This document shows positions 27,564 to 35,204 of a stretch of 64,000 bases of DNA, in pieces (the first letter of the stretch is position 1; every line of letters starts with the position of its first letter). The position numbers and the translations under genes were made by a program. This DNA comes from Novosphingobium aureum (lineage in GTDB: Bacteria > Pseudomonadota > Alphaproteobacteria > Sphingomonadales > Sphingomonadaceae): contig NZ_JADZGI010000001.1 in NCBI RefSeq assembly GCF_015865035.1, positions 1,054,001 to 1,118,000 of the forward strand. Direction: 5' to 3'. Below the pieces are notes generated by a model. It was not told the DNA's origin. It made no database searches and saw only the letters and a list, made by a program, of their open reading frames with translations.

Positions 27564-27842
27564 ATGGCACGTTCCGTCTGGAAAGGCCCCTTTGTCGACC
27601 TGTACCTTCTCAAGAAGGCCGAGGTCGCGCAGGATGCCGGCAACCGCGCTGGTCCGATCAAGACCTGGTCGCGTCGCTCCACCATCCTTCCGCAGTTCGT
27701 TGGTCTGACCTTCTCGGTCTACAACGGGCACAAGTTCATCCCGGTCTCGGTCAACGAGGACATGGTCGGCCACAAGCTCGGTGAATTCGCGCCCACGCGC
27801 ACGTTCCCCGGCCACGCCGCCGACAAGAAGGGCAAGCGCTAA
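27564..27842 (+). CDS. rpsS: 30S ribosomal protein S19
   Basis: The 92-residue protein of the 30S head forms a complex with S13. It has the family start MARSVWKGPFVDLYLLKKAE, the core RSSTILPQFVGLTFSVYNGHKFIPV and the end GHKLGEFAPTRTFPGHAADKK. Its last base overlaps the first base of rplV. Confidence 0.98.
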   Translation: MARSVWKGPFVDLYLLKKAEVAQDAGNRAGPIKTWSRRSTILPQFVGLTFSVYNGHKFIPVSVNEDMVGHKLGEFAPTRTFPGHAADKKGKR

Positions 27843-28219
27843 TGAGCAAGCAGGCAGCACCCCGCCGCGTCGGCGAAAAGGAAGCCCTGTCGGTCGGCAC
27901 CACGATCCGTGGTTCGGCGCAGAAGCTCAACCTCGTCGCCGCCCTGATCCGCGGCAAGAAGGCCGAGGAAGCGATGAACATCCTCGCTTTCTCGAAGAAG
28001 GCCATGGCCGTGGACGCCCGCAAGGTTCTCGCTTCGGCGATCGCCAACGCGGAGAACAACCACAACCTCGACGTCGACGCCCTCGTCGTCGCCGAGGCTT
28101 CGGTCGGCAAGTCGATCACCATGAAGCGCTTCCACGCTCGTGGTCGCGGCAAGTCTACGCGTATCCTCAAGCCGTTTTCGCGCCTGCGGATCATCGTTCG
28201 CGAAGTCGAGGAGGCCTGA
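27842..28219 (+). CDS. rplV: 50S ribosomal protein L22
   Basis: The 125-residue protein lines the exit tunnel. The N-terminus is about 10 residues longer than in E. coli (110 residues). The tunnel loop reads KRFHARGRGKSTRILKPFSR, with no insertion or deletion of the sort known from macrolide-resistant mutants. Start and stop overlap or nearly abut the neighbours (1 nt with rpsS, 3 nt before rpsC). Confidence 0.97.
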   Translation: MSKQAAPRRVGEKEALSVGTTIRGSAQKLNLVAALIRGKKAEEAMNILAFSKKAMAVDARKVLASAIANAENNHNLDVDALVVAEASVGKSITMKRFHARGRGKSTRILKPFSRLRIIVREVEEA

Positions 28220-28222
28220 GGC

Positions 28223-28918
28223 ATGGGTCACAAGAGCAATCCGATCGGTCTGCGTCTGCAGATCAACCGTACCTGGGACAGCCGCTGGTTCGCCGAAGGC
28301 CGTGACTACGGCAAGCTGCTTGAGGAAGACCTCAAGATCCGCAAGGCGATCATGGCAGCCGTTCCCCAGGCCGCCATCTCGAAGGTCGTGATCGAGCGTC
28401 CGGCCAAGCTGTGCCGCATCTCGATCTACGCTGCCCGCCCCGGTGTCATCATCGGCAAGAAGGGTGCGGACATCGAGAAGCTTCGCAAGAAGCTGGCCGA
28501 GATGACCTCGAGCGAGGTCAAGCTGAACATCGTCGAGATCCGCAAGCCGGAAGTCGACGCCAAGCTCATCGCTCAGGGCATCGCCGACCAGCTGATCCGC
28601 CGCGTTGCCTTCCGTCGTGCCATGAAGCGCGCGATGCAGTCGGCCATGCGTCTGGGTGCCGAAGGCATCAAGATCATGTGCGGCGGCCGTCTTGGCGGCG
28701 CTGAGATCGCACGCGTCGAGCAGTATCGCGAAGGTCGCGTGCCGCTCCACACGCTGCGTGCGAACATCGACTATGCCGAAGCCGAGGCGCTGACCGCCTA
28801 CGGTATCATCGGCATCAAGGTCTGGGTCTTCAAGGGTGAGATCCTCGGCCACGACCCGATGGCGCAGGACCGGCTGATGATGGAGGCTCAGACCTCCGGC
28901 GTCCGCCCGGCGCGCTGA
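28223..28918 (+). CDS. rpsC: 30S ribosomal protein S3
   Basis: The 231-residue protein forms part of the mRNA entry channel. The KH domain with GVIIGKKGADIEKLRKKL (about 75-95) and the C-terminal half with GRLGGAEIARVEQYREGRVPLHTLRA are complete. Length agrees with E. coli (233). It is flanked by rplV (3 nt) and rplP (22 nt). Confidence 0.98.
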   Translation: MGHKSNPIGLRLQINRTWDSRWFAEGRDYGKLLEEDLKIRKAIMAAVPQAAISKVVIERPAKLCRISIYAARPGVIIGKKGADIEKLRKKLAEMTSSEVKLNIVEIRKPEVDAKLIAQGIADQLIRRVAFRRAMKRAMQSAMRLGAEGIKIMCGGRLGGAEIARVEQYREGRVPLHTLRANIDYAEAEALTAYGIIGIKVWVFKGEILGHDPMAQDRLMMEAQTSGVRPAR

Positions 28919-28940
28919 GGCTTAGGATAGAGTAAGCACC

Positions 28941-29372
28941 ATGCTGCAACCGAAAAAGACTAAGTTCCGCAAGGCATTCAAGGGCCGGATCAAGGGCGAG
29001 GCCAAGGGTGGCACCGACCTGAACTTCGGATCCTACGGCCTCAAGGCCATGGAGCCGGAGCGTATCACCGCCCGCCAGATCGAGGCGGCTCGCCGCGCGA
29101 TCACGCGTCACATCAAGCGCCAGGGTCGCCTCTGGATCCGCGTCTTCCCGGACGTGCCGGTTTCGAAGAAGCCTGCCGAAGTCCGTCAGGGTAAGGGCAA
29201 GGGTTCGGTGGAATACTGGGCTGCCCGTGTGAAGCCCGGCCGCATCCTGTTCGAGCTGGACGGCGTTGCCGGCCCGCTCGCCGCTGAGGCTTTCAGCCGC
29301 GCCGCGATGAAGCTTCCCATCAAGACCAAGGTCGTTGCCCGTCTCGGCGACACCTCGCACCTGGAGGGTTAA
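28941..29372 (+). CDS. rplP: 50S ribosomal protein L16
   Basis: The 143-residue protein supports A-site tRNA binding. It has the standard start MLQPKKTKFRKAFKGRIKG and the conserved KGKGSVEYWAARVKPGRILFE. It is slightly longer than E. coli L16 (136) because of the C-terminus RLGDTSHLEG. rpmC follows after 4 nt. Confidence 0.97.
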   Translation: MLQPKKTKFRKAFKGRIKGEAKGGTDLNFGSYGLKAMEPERITARQIEAARRAITRHIKRQGRLWIRVFPDVPVSKKPAEVRQGKGKGSVEYWAARVKPGRILFELDGVAGPLAAEAFSRAAMKLPIKTKVVARLGDTSHLEG

Positions 29373-29376
29373 TCTC

Positions 29377-29580
29377 ATGGCCAGCACCACTGAAGACTTC
29401 CGCGCCAAGACCGACGACCAGCTCACCGAAGAGCTCGTCGCCCTCAAGCGCGAGCAGTTCAACCTGCGCTTCCAGGCCGCCACGAGCCAGCTCGAGGCAC
29501 CGGCCCGGATCAAGCAGGTCCGTCGCGACATCGCCCGCATCAAGACGCTCCAGGCTGAGCGTTCGGCTGCGGCGAAGTAA
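29377..29580 (+). CDS. rpmC: 50S ribosomal protein L29
   Basis: The 67-residue two-helix protein near the tunnel exit starts at the ATG at 29377 (MASTTEDFRAKTDDQL), 4 nt after rplP, with GGAGG 9 nt upstream. The typical LKREQFNLRFQAATSQLEAPARIKQVRRDIARIKT is complete. An in-frame upstream extension inside rplP is not credible. Confidence 0.97.
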   Translation: MASTTEDFRAKTDDQLTEELVALKREQFNLRFQAATSQLEAPARIKQVRRDIARIKTLQAERSAAAK

Positions 29581-29592
29581 GGAGGAAACACG

Positions 29593-29880
29593 ATGCCCAA
29601 GCGTATTCTGATCGGTACCGTCGTTTCCGACAAGACCGACAAGACCGTTACCGTGCTCGTCGAGCGCCGCGTGAAGCACCCCCTCTACGGGAAGATCATC
29701 CGCCGCTCGAAGAAGTACGCCGCCCACGACGAGGAAAACGCGTTCCACATCGGTGACCGCGTTCGCATCGAGGAAACCAAGCCGATCTCGAAGACGAAGA
29801 CTTGGAAGGTCCTCGATTCACTTCAGGCCGGTAAGGGGGTTGCCATCGAGGCCAATCTCGACGTAGAGGCCGCCAACTGA
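29593..29880 (+). CDS. rpsQ: 30S ribosomal protein S17
   Basis: The 95-residue primary rRNA-binding protein has the core MPKRILIGTVVSDKTDKTVTV and GDRVRIEETKPISKTKTWKVL. The C-terminus is about 11 residues longer than in E. coli. It is the last gene of the S10 operon here: a strong terminator follows 11 nt after its stop. Confidence 0.97.
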   Translation: MPKRILIGTVVSDKTDKTVTVLVERRVKHPLYGKIIRRSKKYAAHDEENAFHIGDRVRIEETKPISKTKTWKVLDSLQAGKGVAIEANLDVEAAN

Positions 29881-29891
29881 TTTGAGACGTC

Positions 29892-29922
29892 CCCCCGGTG
29901 TTCGCACCGGGGGAGCTTTTTT
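29892..29922 (+). terminator. Rho-independent terminator between the S10 and spc operons
   Basis: CCCCCGGTG (29892-29900), loop TTCG, CACCGGGGG (29905-29913), then AGCTTTTTT. It sits only 49 nt before rplN, leaving little room for a promoter, so it may act as a partial terminator. Confidence 0.88.
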
Positions 29923-29970
29923 GGAACTGCCGGACTGGTTCCGGCAAGCCGTTGAGAAGGAACCGGATCA

Positions 29971-30339
29971 ATGATCCAGATGCAATCCAATCTCGACGTC
30001 GCGGATAACAGCGGCGCGAAGCGCGTCCAGTGCATCAAGGTGCTGGGTGGCTCGAAGCGTCGATTCGCGGGCGTCGGCGACATCATCGTGGTGTCGGTCA
30101 AGGAGGCGCAGCCGCGTGCTCGCGTCAAGAAGGGCGACGTTCACCGCGCCGTGATCGTGCGTACCCGCAAGGACGTGCGTCGCGCCGATGGCAGCGTCAT
30201 CCGCTTCGACAGCAACGCTGCCGTGCTCATCAACAAGAGCGAGGAGCCGATCGGCACCCGTATCTTCGGCCCCGTGGTCCGCGAGCTTCGCGGCAAGGGC
30301 TTCATGAAGATCATCTCGCTTGCGCCGGAGGTGCTGTAA
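29971..30339 (+). CDS. rplN: 50S ribosomal protein L14
   Basis: The 122-residue protein has the family start MIQMQSNLDVADNSGAKRV and ends IISLAPEVL, the same length as in E. coli (123). It opens the spc gene set after the S10 terminator. GAAGGAA lies about 8 nt before the ATG. The stop overlaps the rplX start by one base. Confidence 0.98.
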   Translation: MIQMQSNLDVADNSGAKRVQCIKVLGGSKRRFAGVGDIIVVSVKEAQPRARVKKGDVHRAVIVRTRKDVRRADGSVIRFDSNAAVLINKSEEPIGTRIFGPVVRELRGKGFMKIISLAPEVL

Positions 30340-30656
30340 TGGCTGCCGCGAAGATCAAGAAGGGTGACAGCGTCGTCGTCCTGTCCGGTAAGGACAAGGG
30401 CCGCACCGGCACCGTGCTTCAGGTTAGCCCGAAGGACGGCAAGGTCGTGGTCGAGGGCGTGAACGTCGCGACCAAGCACCGCAAGCCGACCCAGGCGAAC
30501 CCGCAGGGCGGTATCGACCGCGTCCCGGCCCCGATGGCGATCAGCAAGGTTGCCGTGGCCGACAAGGACGGCAAGCCGACCCGCGTTCGCTTCGAAGTCA
30601 AGGATGGCAAGAAGGTCCGCGTGGCCGTCAAGTCCGGGGAGACCATCGATGTCTGA
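30339..30656 (+). CDS. rplX: 50S ribosomal protein L24
   Basis: The 105-residue assembly-initiating protein has the KOW motif KKGDSVVVLSGKDKGRTGTVLQVSPKDGKVVVEGVN. The ATG at 30339 overlaps the rplN stop; the longer open frame upstream in this frame is a shadow of rplN. Its end overlaps rplE by 8 nt. Confidence 0.97.
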   Translation: MAAAKIKKGDSVVVLSGKDKGRTGTVLQVSPKDGKVVVEGVNVATKHRKPTQANPQGGIDRVPAPMAISKVAVADKDGKPTRVRFEVKDGKKVRVAVKSGETIDV

Positions 30657-31230
30657 CAAGTACACCCCGCGCATGCGTTCGAAGTACGATGCGGAAATCG
30701 TCAAGGCGATGACCGAGAAGTTCGGCTACAAGAACGTCATGGAAGTCCCCAAGATCGAGAAGATCACGCTCAACATGGGCGTGGGCGAGGCGAGCCAGGA
30801 CAAGAAGAAGGTCCAGACCGCCGCGGCCGAAATGGAAAAGATCGCCGGCCAGAAGCCCGTGATCACCAAGGCCCGCAAGTCGATCGCGCAGTTCAAGCTG
30901 CGTGAAGGCATGCCGATCGGCTGCAAGGTCACCCTGCGCCGCGAACGCATGTTCGAATTTCTCGACCGCCTCATCACGATCGCGATGCCCCGCATCCGCG
31001 ACTTCCGTGGCCTGAACGCCAAGTCGTTCGACGGTCGCGGCAACTACGCGATGGGCCTGAAAGAGCAGATCATCTTCCCCGAGATCAGCTACGATCAGAT
31101 CGAGAAGGTGCGTGGCATGGACATCATCGTCACCACCACCGCCAAGACCGATGAGGAAGCACGCGAACTGCTGCGCCTCTTTGGTTTCCCGTTCCCGGCA
31201 GAGGCCGAGGATCAGAAGGAGGCGGCGTGA
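30649..31230 (+). CDS. rplE: 50S ribosomal protein L5
   Basis: The 193-residue 5S rRNA-binding protein begins MSDKYTPRMRSKYDAEIVKAM at 30649, overlapping rplX by 8 nt, with GGGGAG just upstream. It is about 14 residues longer than E. coli L5, mainly at the C-terminus (AEAEDQKEAA). Conserved GLKEQIIFPEISYDQIEKVRGMDI is intact. Confidence 0.97.
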   Translation: MSDKYTPRMRSKYDAEIVKAMTEKFGYKNVMEVPKIEKITLNMGVGEASQDKKKVQTAAAEMEKIAGQKPVITKARKSIAQFKLREGMPIGCKVTLRRERMFEFLDRLITIAMPRIRDFRGLNAKSFDGRGNYAMGLKEQIIFPEISYDQIEKVRGMDIIVTTTAKTDEEARELLRLFGFPFPAEAEDQKEAA

Positions 31231-31259
31231 GCCGCCGCTGAGGAAGAGAGCTTAAGTCC

Positions 31260-31565
31260 ATGGCGAAACTGAGTTCCGTGAACAAGAACGAGCGTCGTAA
31301 GAAGCTCGTCAAGAAGTACGCAGGTAAGTACGCGCGCCTTAAGGCGATCGCGGCCGATGAATCGCTCGACGAAACCGAGCGCCTTATCGCCCGTCTGAAG
31401 CTGGCCGAGATCCCGCGTAACGGCAACCCGGTCCGGGTTCGCAACCGTTGCGCCACGACCGGTCGTCCGCGCGGTTACTACCGCAAGTTCGGCCTGTGCC
31501 GCGTTGAGCTGCGTGATCTTGCCAACAAGGGCATGATCCCCGGCGTGACCAAGTCGAGCTGGTAA
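31260..31565 (+). CDS. rpsN: 30S ribosomal protein S14, zinc-independent form
   Basis: The 101-residue protein is the long, C-minus type: it lacks the CXXC zinc ribbon, with the equivalent region reading RNRCATTGRPRGYYRKFGLCRVELRDLA. It is expected to work without zinc, so zinc-responsive paralog switching need not apply. It is in its usual place between rplE and rpsH. Confidence 0.97.
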   Translation: MAKLSSVNKNERRKKLVKKYAGKYARLKAIAADESLDETERLIARLKLAEIPRNGNPVRVRNRCATTGRPRGYYRKFGLCRVELRDLANKGMIPGVTKSSW

Positions 31566-31579
31566 GGGATACCTGTAAA

Positions 31580-31975
31580 ATGGCTATGACCGATCCCCTG
31601 GGTGACATGCTCACCCGCATCCGCAACGGCCAGCAGGCGAAGAAGGACTCCGTCCTTTCCCCCGCCAGCAAGCTGCGTGCGCGCGTGCTCGAGGTTCTCC
31701 AGCGTGAGGGCTACATCCGTGGTTTCAGCGATGACGCCACCGGTGCCCACCCGCAGCTGCGCATCGAGCTGAAGTATTTCGAGGGCGAGCCCGCTATCAA
31801 GCACATCGCCCGCGTCTCCAAGCCTGGCCGTCGCGTCTACTCGGGTTCGAAGGAACTCCCGGTTGTGCGCAATGGTCTTGGCATCACCATCGTCTCGACC
31901 CCCAAGGGCGTGCTCTCGGATGCCGAGGCTCGCGCTGACAACGTCGGCGGCGAAGTGCTTGCGGAGGTGTTCTGA
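31580..31975 (+). CDS. rpsH: 30S ribosomal protein S8
   Basis: The 131-residue primary binding protein for the 16S central domain starts MAMTDPLGDMLTRIRNGQQA and contains PVVRNGLGITIVSTPKGVLSD near the end. In E. coli S8 represses the spc operon by binding near rplE; no comparable element was tested here. Its final base overlaps the rplF start. Confidence 0.98.
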   Translation: MAMTDPLGDMLTRIRNGQQAKKDSVLSPASKLRARVLEVLQREGYIRGFSDDATGAHPQLRIELKYFEGEPAIKHIARVSKPGRRVYSGSKELPVVRNGLGITIVSTPKGVLSDAEARADNVGGEVLAEVF

Positions 31976-32508
31976 TGAGCCGCATTGGTAAAAGGGCTGT
32001 CGCGATCCCGGCCGGGGTCACCGCTGCTCTCAATGACAACGTCCTCACCGTGAAGGGCCCCAAGGGCACGCTCGAGATGGGCGTGTCCGACCAGGTCACC
32101 TGCTCGGTCGAAGACGGTTCGGTTGCGATCCAGCCGATCAACCAGTCGAAGCAGGCCCGCAGCCACTGGGGCATGCAGCGCACGCTCGTCGCCAACCTCA
32201 TGGGCGGCGTGACCGAAGGCTTCTCGAAGGTCCTCGAGCTCAAGGGCGTTGGTTACCGCGCACAGATCCAGGGCAAGACCCTGAAGCTGCAGCTCGGTTA
32301 CTCGCACGATGTCGACATCGCGATCCCCGAGGGCATCGAGATCAAGGCGCCGGACAACACCACCATCGAGGTGTCCGGTATCGACAAGCAGAAGGTCGGC
32401 CAGGTTGCTGCCGAAATTCGTCGCTGGCGCAAGCCCGAACCCTACAAGGGCAAGGGTATCAAGTACCGCGGCGAGTACATCTTCCGCAAGGAAGGGAAGA
32501 AGAAGTAA
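31975..32508 (+). CDS. rplF: 50S ribosomal protein L6
   Basis: The 177-residue protein has the standard start MSRIGKRAVAIPAGVTAAL and the C-terminal signature PEPYKGKGIKYRGEYIFRKEGKK. Length is identical to E. coli L6. One-base overlaps with both rpsH and rplR show tight coupling. Confidence 0.98.
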   Translation: MSRIGKRAVAIPAGVTAALNDNVLTVKGPKGTLEMGVSDQVTCSVEDGSVAIQPINQSKQARSHWGMQRTLVANLMGGVTEGFSKVLELKGVGYRAQIQGKTLKLQLGYSHDVDIAIPEGIEIKAPDNTTIEVSGIDKQKVGQVAAEIRRWRKPEPYKGKGIKYRGEYIFRKEGKKK

Positions 32509-32846
32509 TGGCAAAGCTTTCCCTTTTCGAGCGCCGCCGTCAGCGCGTCCGCACCGCTCTGCGTGCACGTGGCAGCCAGCGTCCGCGTCTCTCGGTGCAC
32601 CGCACCGGCCGTCACATCTACGCCCAGATCATCGACGATGCGCAGGGCCGCACTGTCGCCGCAGCCAATACGCTCGGCGCCAAGGGCACTGACATCGACG
32701 CCGCCACCCGCGTGGGCAAGGAACTCGCCGAGGCCGCCAAGAAGGCGGGCATCACCTCGGTCGTGTTCGACCGCGGCGGCTTCCTGTACCATGGCCGCGT
32801 CAAGGCGCTGGCCGATGCCGCCCGCGAAGGCGGGCTGGAGTTCTGA
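32508..32846 (+). CDS. rplR: 50S ribosomal protein L18
   Basis: The 112-residue 5S rRNA-binding protein begins MAKLSLFERRRQRVRTALRA and ends with FDRGGFLYHGRVKALADAAREGGLEF, the expected signature. rpsE follows 2 nt later. Confidence 0.97.
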   Translation: MAKLSLFERRRQRVRTALRARGSQRPRLSVHRTGRHIYAQIIDDAQGRTVAAANTLGAKGTDIDAATRVGKELAEAAKKAGITSVVFDRGGFLYHGRVKALADAAREGGLEF

Positions 32847-32848
32847 GC

Positions 32849-33574
32849 ATGGCTGACGAAAACACCAACCCCGAACAGCCGATCGCGGCTGATCACCCGC
32901 AGGGCGGCGCTCCGGCAGAGCCGCGCGAAGGTCGTGGTGGCCGTGGCGGTCGTGGCCGTGGCGGCGAGCGTGGCGAACGCGGTGGCCGTGGCCGTGGCCG
33001 CGATGACCGCCGTGGTCGTCGCGACGACGAGGAGCAGGGCGAAGAGCTGATCGAGAAGCTGGTTCACATCAACCGCGTCTCGAAGACCGTCAAGGGCGGT
33101 AAGCGCTTCGGTTTCGCAGCACTCGTCGTCGTCGGTGACGGCAAGGGCCGCGTCGGCTTTGGCCATGCCAAGGCCCGCGAGGTTCCCGAGGCGATCACCA
33201 AGGCAACCGCTTCGGCCAAGAAGAAGATGATCCGCGTCGCTCTGAAGGAGGGTCGTACCCTCCATCACGACGGCAAGGGCCACTTCGGCGCCGGTCGCGT
33301 TACCGTGCGTACGGCTCCTTCGGGTACCGGCATCATCGCCGGCGGTCCGATGCGCGCCGTGTTCGAGAGCCTGGGCGTCGCTGACGTCGTGACCAAGTCG
33401 GTCGGCACCTCGAACCCGTACAACATGATCCGCGCCACCTTCGACGCGCTGTCCGACCAGACTTCGCCGAAGTCGGTTGCCCAGCGTCGCGGCAAGAAGG
33501 TCGCCGACCTTCTGGGTCGCGGTGGTGCCAGCGAGGTTGAGGCCGAGGCCGCAGCCGAAGCGATCGTGGAGTAA
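32849..33574 (+). CDS. rpsE: 30S ribosomal protein S5 with RGG-rich N-terminal extension
   Basis: The 241-residue protein is much longer than E. coli S5 (167). The conserved core begins near residue 64 (EELIEKLVHINRVSKTVKGGKRFGF) and carries the double-stranded RNA-binding fold and fidelity region. Before it lies a ~55-residue extension. Residues 27-58 are almost only Gly, Arg, Asp and Glu with repeated GRGG/RGG units, a disordered RNA-binding composition. The frame and the start, 2 nt after rplR, leave no doubt that it is translated. Confidence 0.97.
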   Translation: MADENTNPEQPIAADHPQGGAPAEPREGRGGRGGRGRGGERGERGGRGRGRDDRRGRRDDEEQGEELIEKLVHINRVSKTVKGGKRFGFAALVVVGDGKGRVGFGHAKAREVPEAITKATASAKKKMIRVALKEGRTLHHDGKGHFGAGRVTVRTAPSGTGIIAGGPMRAVFESLGVADVVTKSVGTSNPYNMIRATFDALSDQTSPKSVAQRRGKKVADLLGRGGASEVEAEAAAEAIVE

Positions 33575-33579
33575 GCGAC

Positions 33580-33756
33580 ATGGCCAAGATCAAGATCAAG
33601 CAGATCGGTTCGCCGATCCGTCGTCCCGAGAGCCAGAAGAAGATCCTCATCGGTCTCGGCCTCGGCAAGATGCACCGTGTCGTCGAGCTCGAGGACACCG
33701 CGGAAGTCCGTGGTGCGATCGCCAAGCTCCCGCACATGGTCGCCATCGTCGACTGA
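33580..33756 (+). CDS. rpmD: 50S ribosomal protein L30
   Basis: The 58-residue protein reads MAKIKIKQIGSPIRRPESQK ... MVAIVD, the full family length. The ATG at 33580 is 5 nt after the rpsE stop. Instead of rplO, a strong terminator follows 59 nt downstream, and rplO lies 3.3 kb away. Confidence 0.95.
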   Translation: MAKIKIKQIGSPIRRPESQKKILIGLGLGKMHRVVELEDTAEVRGAIAKLPHMVAIVD

Positions 33757-33814
33757 AGCGACAGGGCTGACCGGGCCCGGCCTCGCGCCTGACCCGGTTC
33801 GCAACCAGACAAGA

Positions 33815-33847
33815 GGCCCCGGCACCATGCGTGCCGGGGCCTTTTTT
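33815..33847 (+). terminator. Rho-independent terminator splitting the spc operon after rpmD
   Basis: GGCCCCGGCAC (33815-33825), loop CATGC, GTGCCGGGGCC (33831-33841), then six T. It is a textbook terminator in the middle of the usual rpmD-rplO junction. Confidence 0.92.
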
Positions 33848-33964
33848 CATGTGTGTGCCGGGTATGGCGCCGCACCCAAGGGCAGGGGGCTTTTGCAAAG
33901 GCATGACTTCCCTCGCGGGCAAGCTGTGCTATGCGCTCGGTCCTGTCCGATCACGAGTTGATGA

Positions 33965-35179
33965 ATGGCGCTGCTTCCAGTGAAATTTCCGCGTTCCTAC
34001 AGCAGCGACCTGCGCGCCGGACTGGCCGCCTGTGCGCTTGTCGCTGCGCTTTCGGCCTGTTCGTCCGATGCGCCCAAGGGCAGCGCTGCCGAAGGTTTCG
34101 AGACTGCGGGCTGCGCCGATCGCCGGGCACGTCCCGAGCTGGTGCTCGAGATGCGCCGCAACGATGCGCAGCTGCGCCGTGTGCTGGGCACGAAGCGCGC
34201 GCCCGATCCGGGCGTTGCTGCCAGCGCGGCGGCTGCGCGCGGTGACTTTCGCCTTGCTGCAGTGACCTCGCCCGAAGGCATCTCGACCGAACTCTACGAT
34301 GCGCAGTGCCGGGTGCTCGGCGGGCTGGCGCCCTGGACCATCCGCGCGCTTGCGTGGGCGCCGGATCTGGCCGCAGCCGAAGGGCGTGGCGAGGACGATC
34401 CGGTGACGGCTTTCGGGCGGCGCTACAATGCCGCGCTGATGGCTGACCCGCGCTACCCCTATGGCGACGTGTGCCGTCCGGTCGCCGAGGCAGGGCCTGT
34501 CCCCGAGATCGTGCCCGGCGAGGCGATCGGGCAGCCTTACGGCTTTGCCGAGCTGCGCCCGCGTCACGGCCGCGAGACGCTGGCCGTCGCGGCACGTCAT
34601 GGCGCCGTCGCCGACATCGAAGGGCTGCTGCGCGTCAGCCGCGAGGGCATCGACCAGCCCGACATGTTCGGCCTCACTCCGCTCGCATGGGCGATTGCCT
34701 ATCATCGCTGGCCTGCCGCCGAGGCACTGCTCGATGCCGGGGCGACGCCGACAGGGTCACAGTGCCAGACGGTGATCGATCGCGGCTCGCCGCTGCAGGT
34801 CGCGCGCCTGATGCGCTGGACCGGCATGATCGCGCGGCTGCGCCCGCTGGTGAGCGAGGAGGAATTCGCCAGCCTGCGCCAGAACCCGCGTTACGACGAC
34901 AAGAGCCTGGTCGATTTCAACCGGGCCTTCTCCGAGATCCGCCAGCGTTACGACCCGATCCTGCGCCGTCGCCGCTTCAGCCGCCACGAGATGCTGTTCC
35001 AGATCGACGAGAAGGGCAATTCGCTCAGCTGCAATCTCGAACCTGCGTCCAATTCGCCAGCCTTCGACAAGGAGCTGTGCGAGGTGGCGATCAAGGTCGT
35101 GCGCTGGACACCGGCGCGCGATGCCTTCGGTGTGACCGTGCCCGCCGACTCGAAGCTGGTTATCGGCATCGGCAAGTAG
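33965..35179 (+). CDS. Lipoprotein with ankyrin-like repeats and a TonB-C-like end
   Basis: The 404-residue protein starts with a basic n-region and a hydrophobic stretch ending in a lipobox (AALSACSS), so it should be lipidated. Residues about 200-265 look like two ankyrin repeats (GRETLAVAARHGAVADIEGLL and DMFGLTPLAWAIAYHRWPAAEALLDAGA). The last ~60 residues, with SCNLEPASNSPAFDKELCEVAI and VVRWTPARDAFGVTV, resemble the C-terminal fold of TonB-like energy transducers. A spacer region with several Cys lies between. The gene interrupts the ribosomal protein cluster. I do not recognise a named family and infer no function beyond an envelope protein. Confidence 0.75.
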   Translation: MALLPVKFPRSYSSDLRAGLAACALVAALSACSSDAPKGSAAEGFETAGCADRRARPELVLEMRRNDAQLRRVLGTKRAPDPGVAASAAAARGDFRLAAVTSPEGISTELYDAQCRVLGGLAPWTIRALAWAPDLAAAEGRGEDDPVTAFGRRYNAALMADPRYPYGDVCRPVAEAGPVPEIVPGEAIGQPYGFAELRPRHGRETLAVAARHGAVADIEGLLRVSREGIDQPDMFGLTPLAWAIAYHRWPAAEALLDAGATPTGSQCQTVIDRGSPLQVARLMRWTGMIARLRPLVSEEEFASLRQNPRYDDKSLVDFNRAFSEIRQRYDPILRRRRFSRHEMLFQIDEKGNSLSCNLEPASNSPAFDKELCEVAIKVVRWTPARDAFGVTVPADSKLVIGIGK

Positions 35180-35204
35180 CGAGGGTCGGGCGCTTCGGCG
35201 CGTC

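Noticed and set aside
29923..29970. EcfG promoter before rplN (GGAAC ... CGTT)
   Set aside because: Both elements are present but 22 nt apart, outside the functional 16-17 nt spacing.
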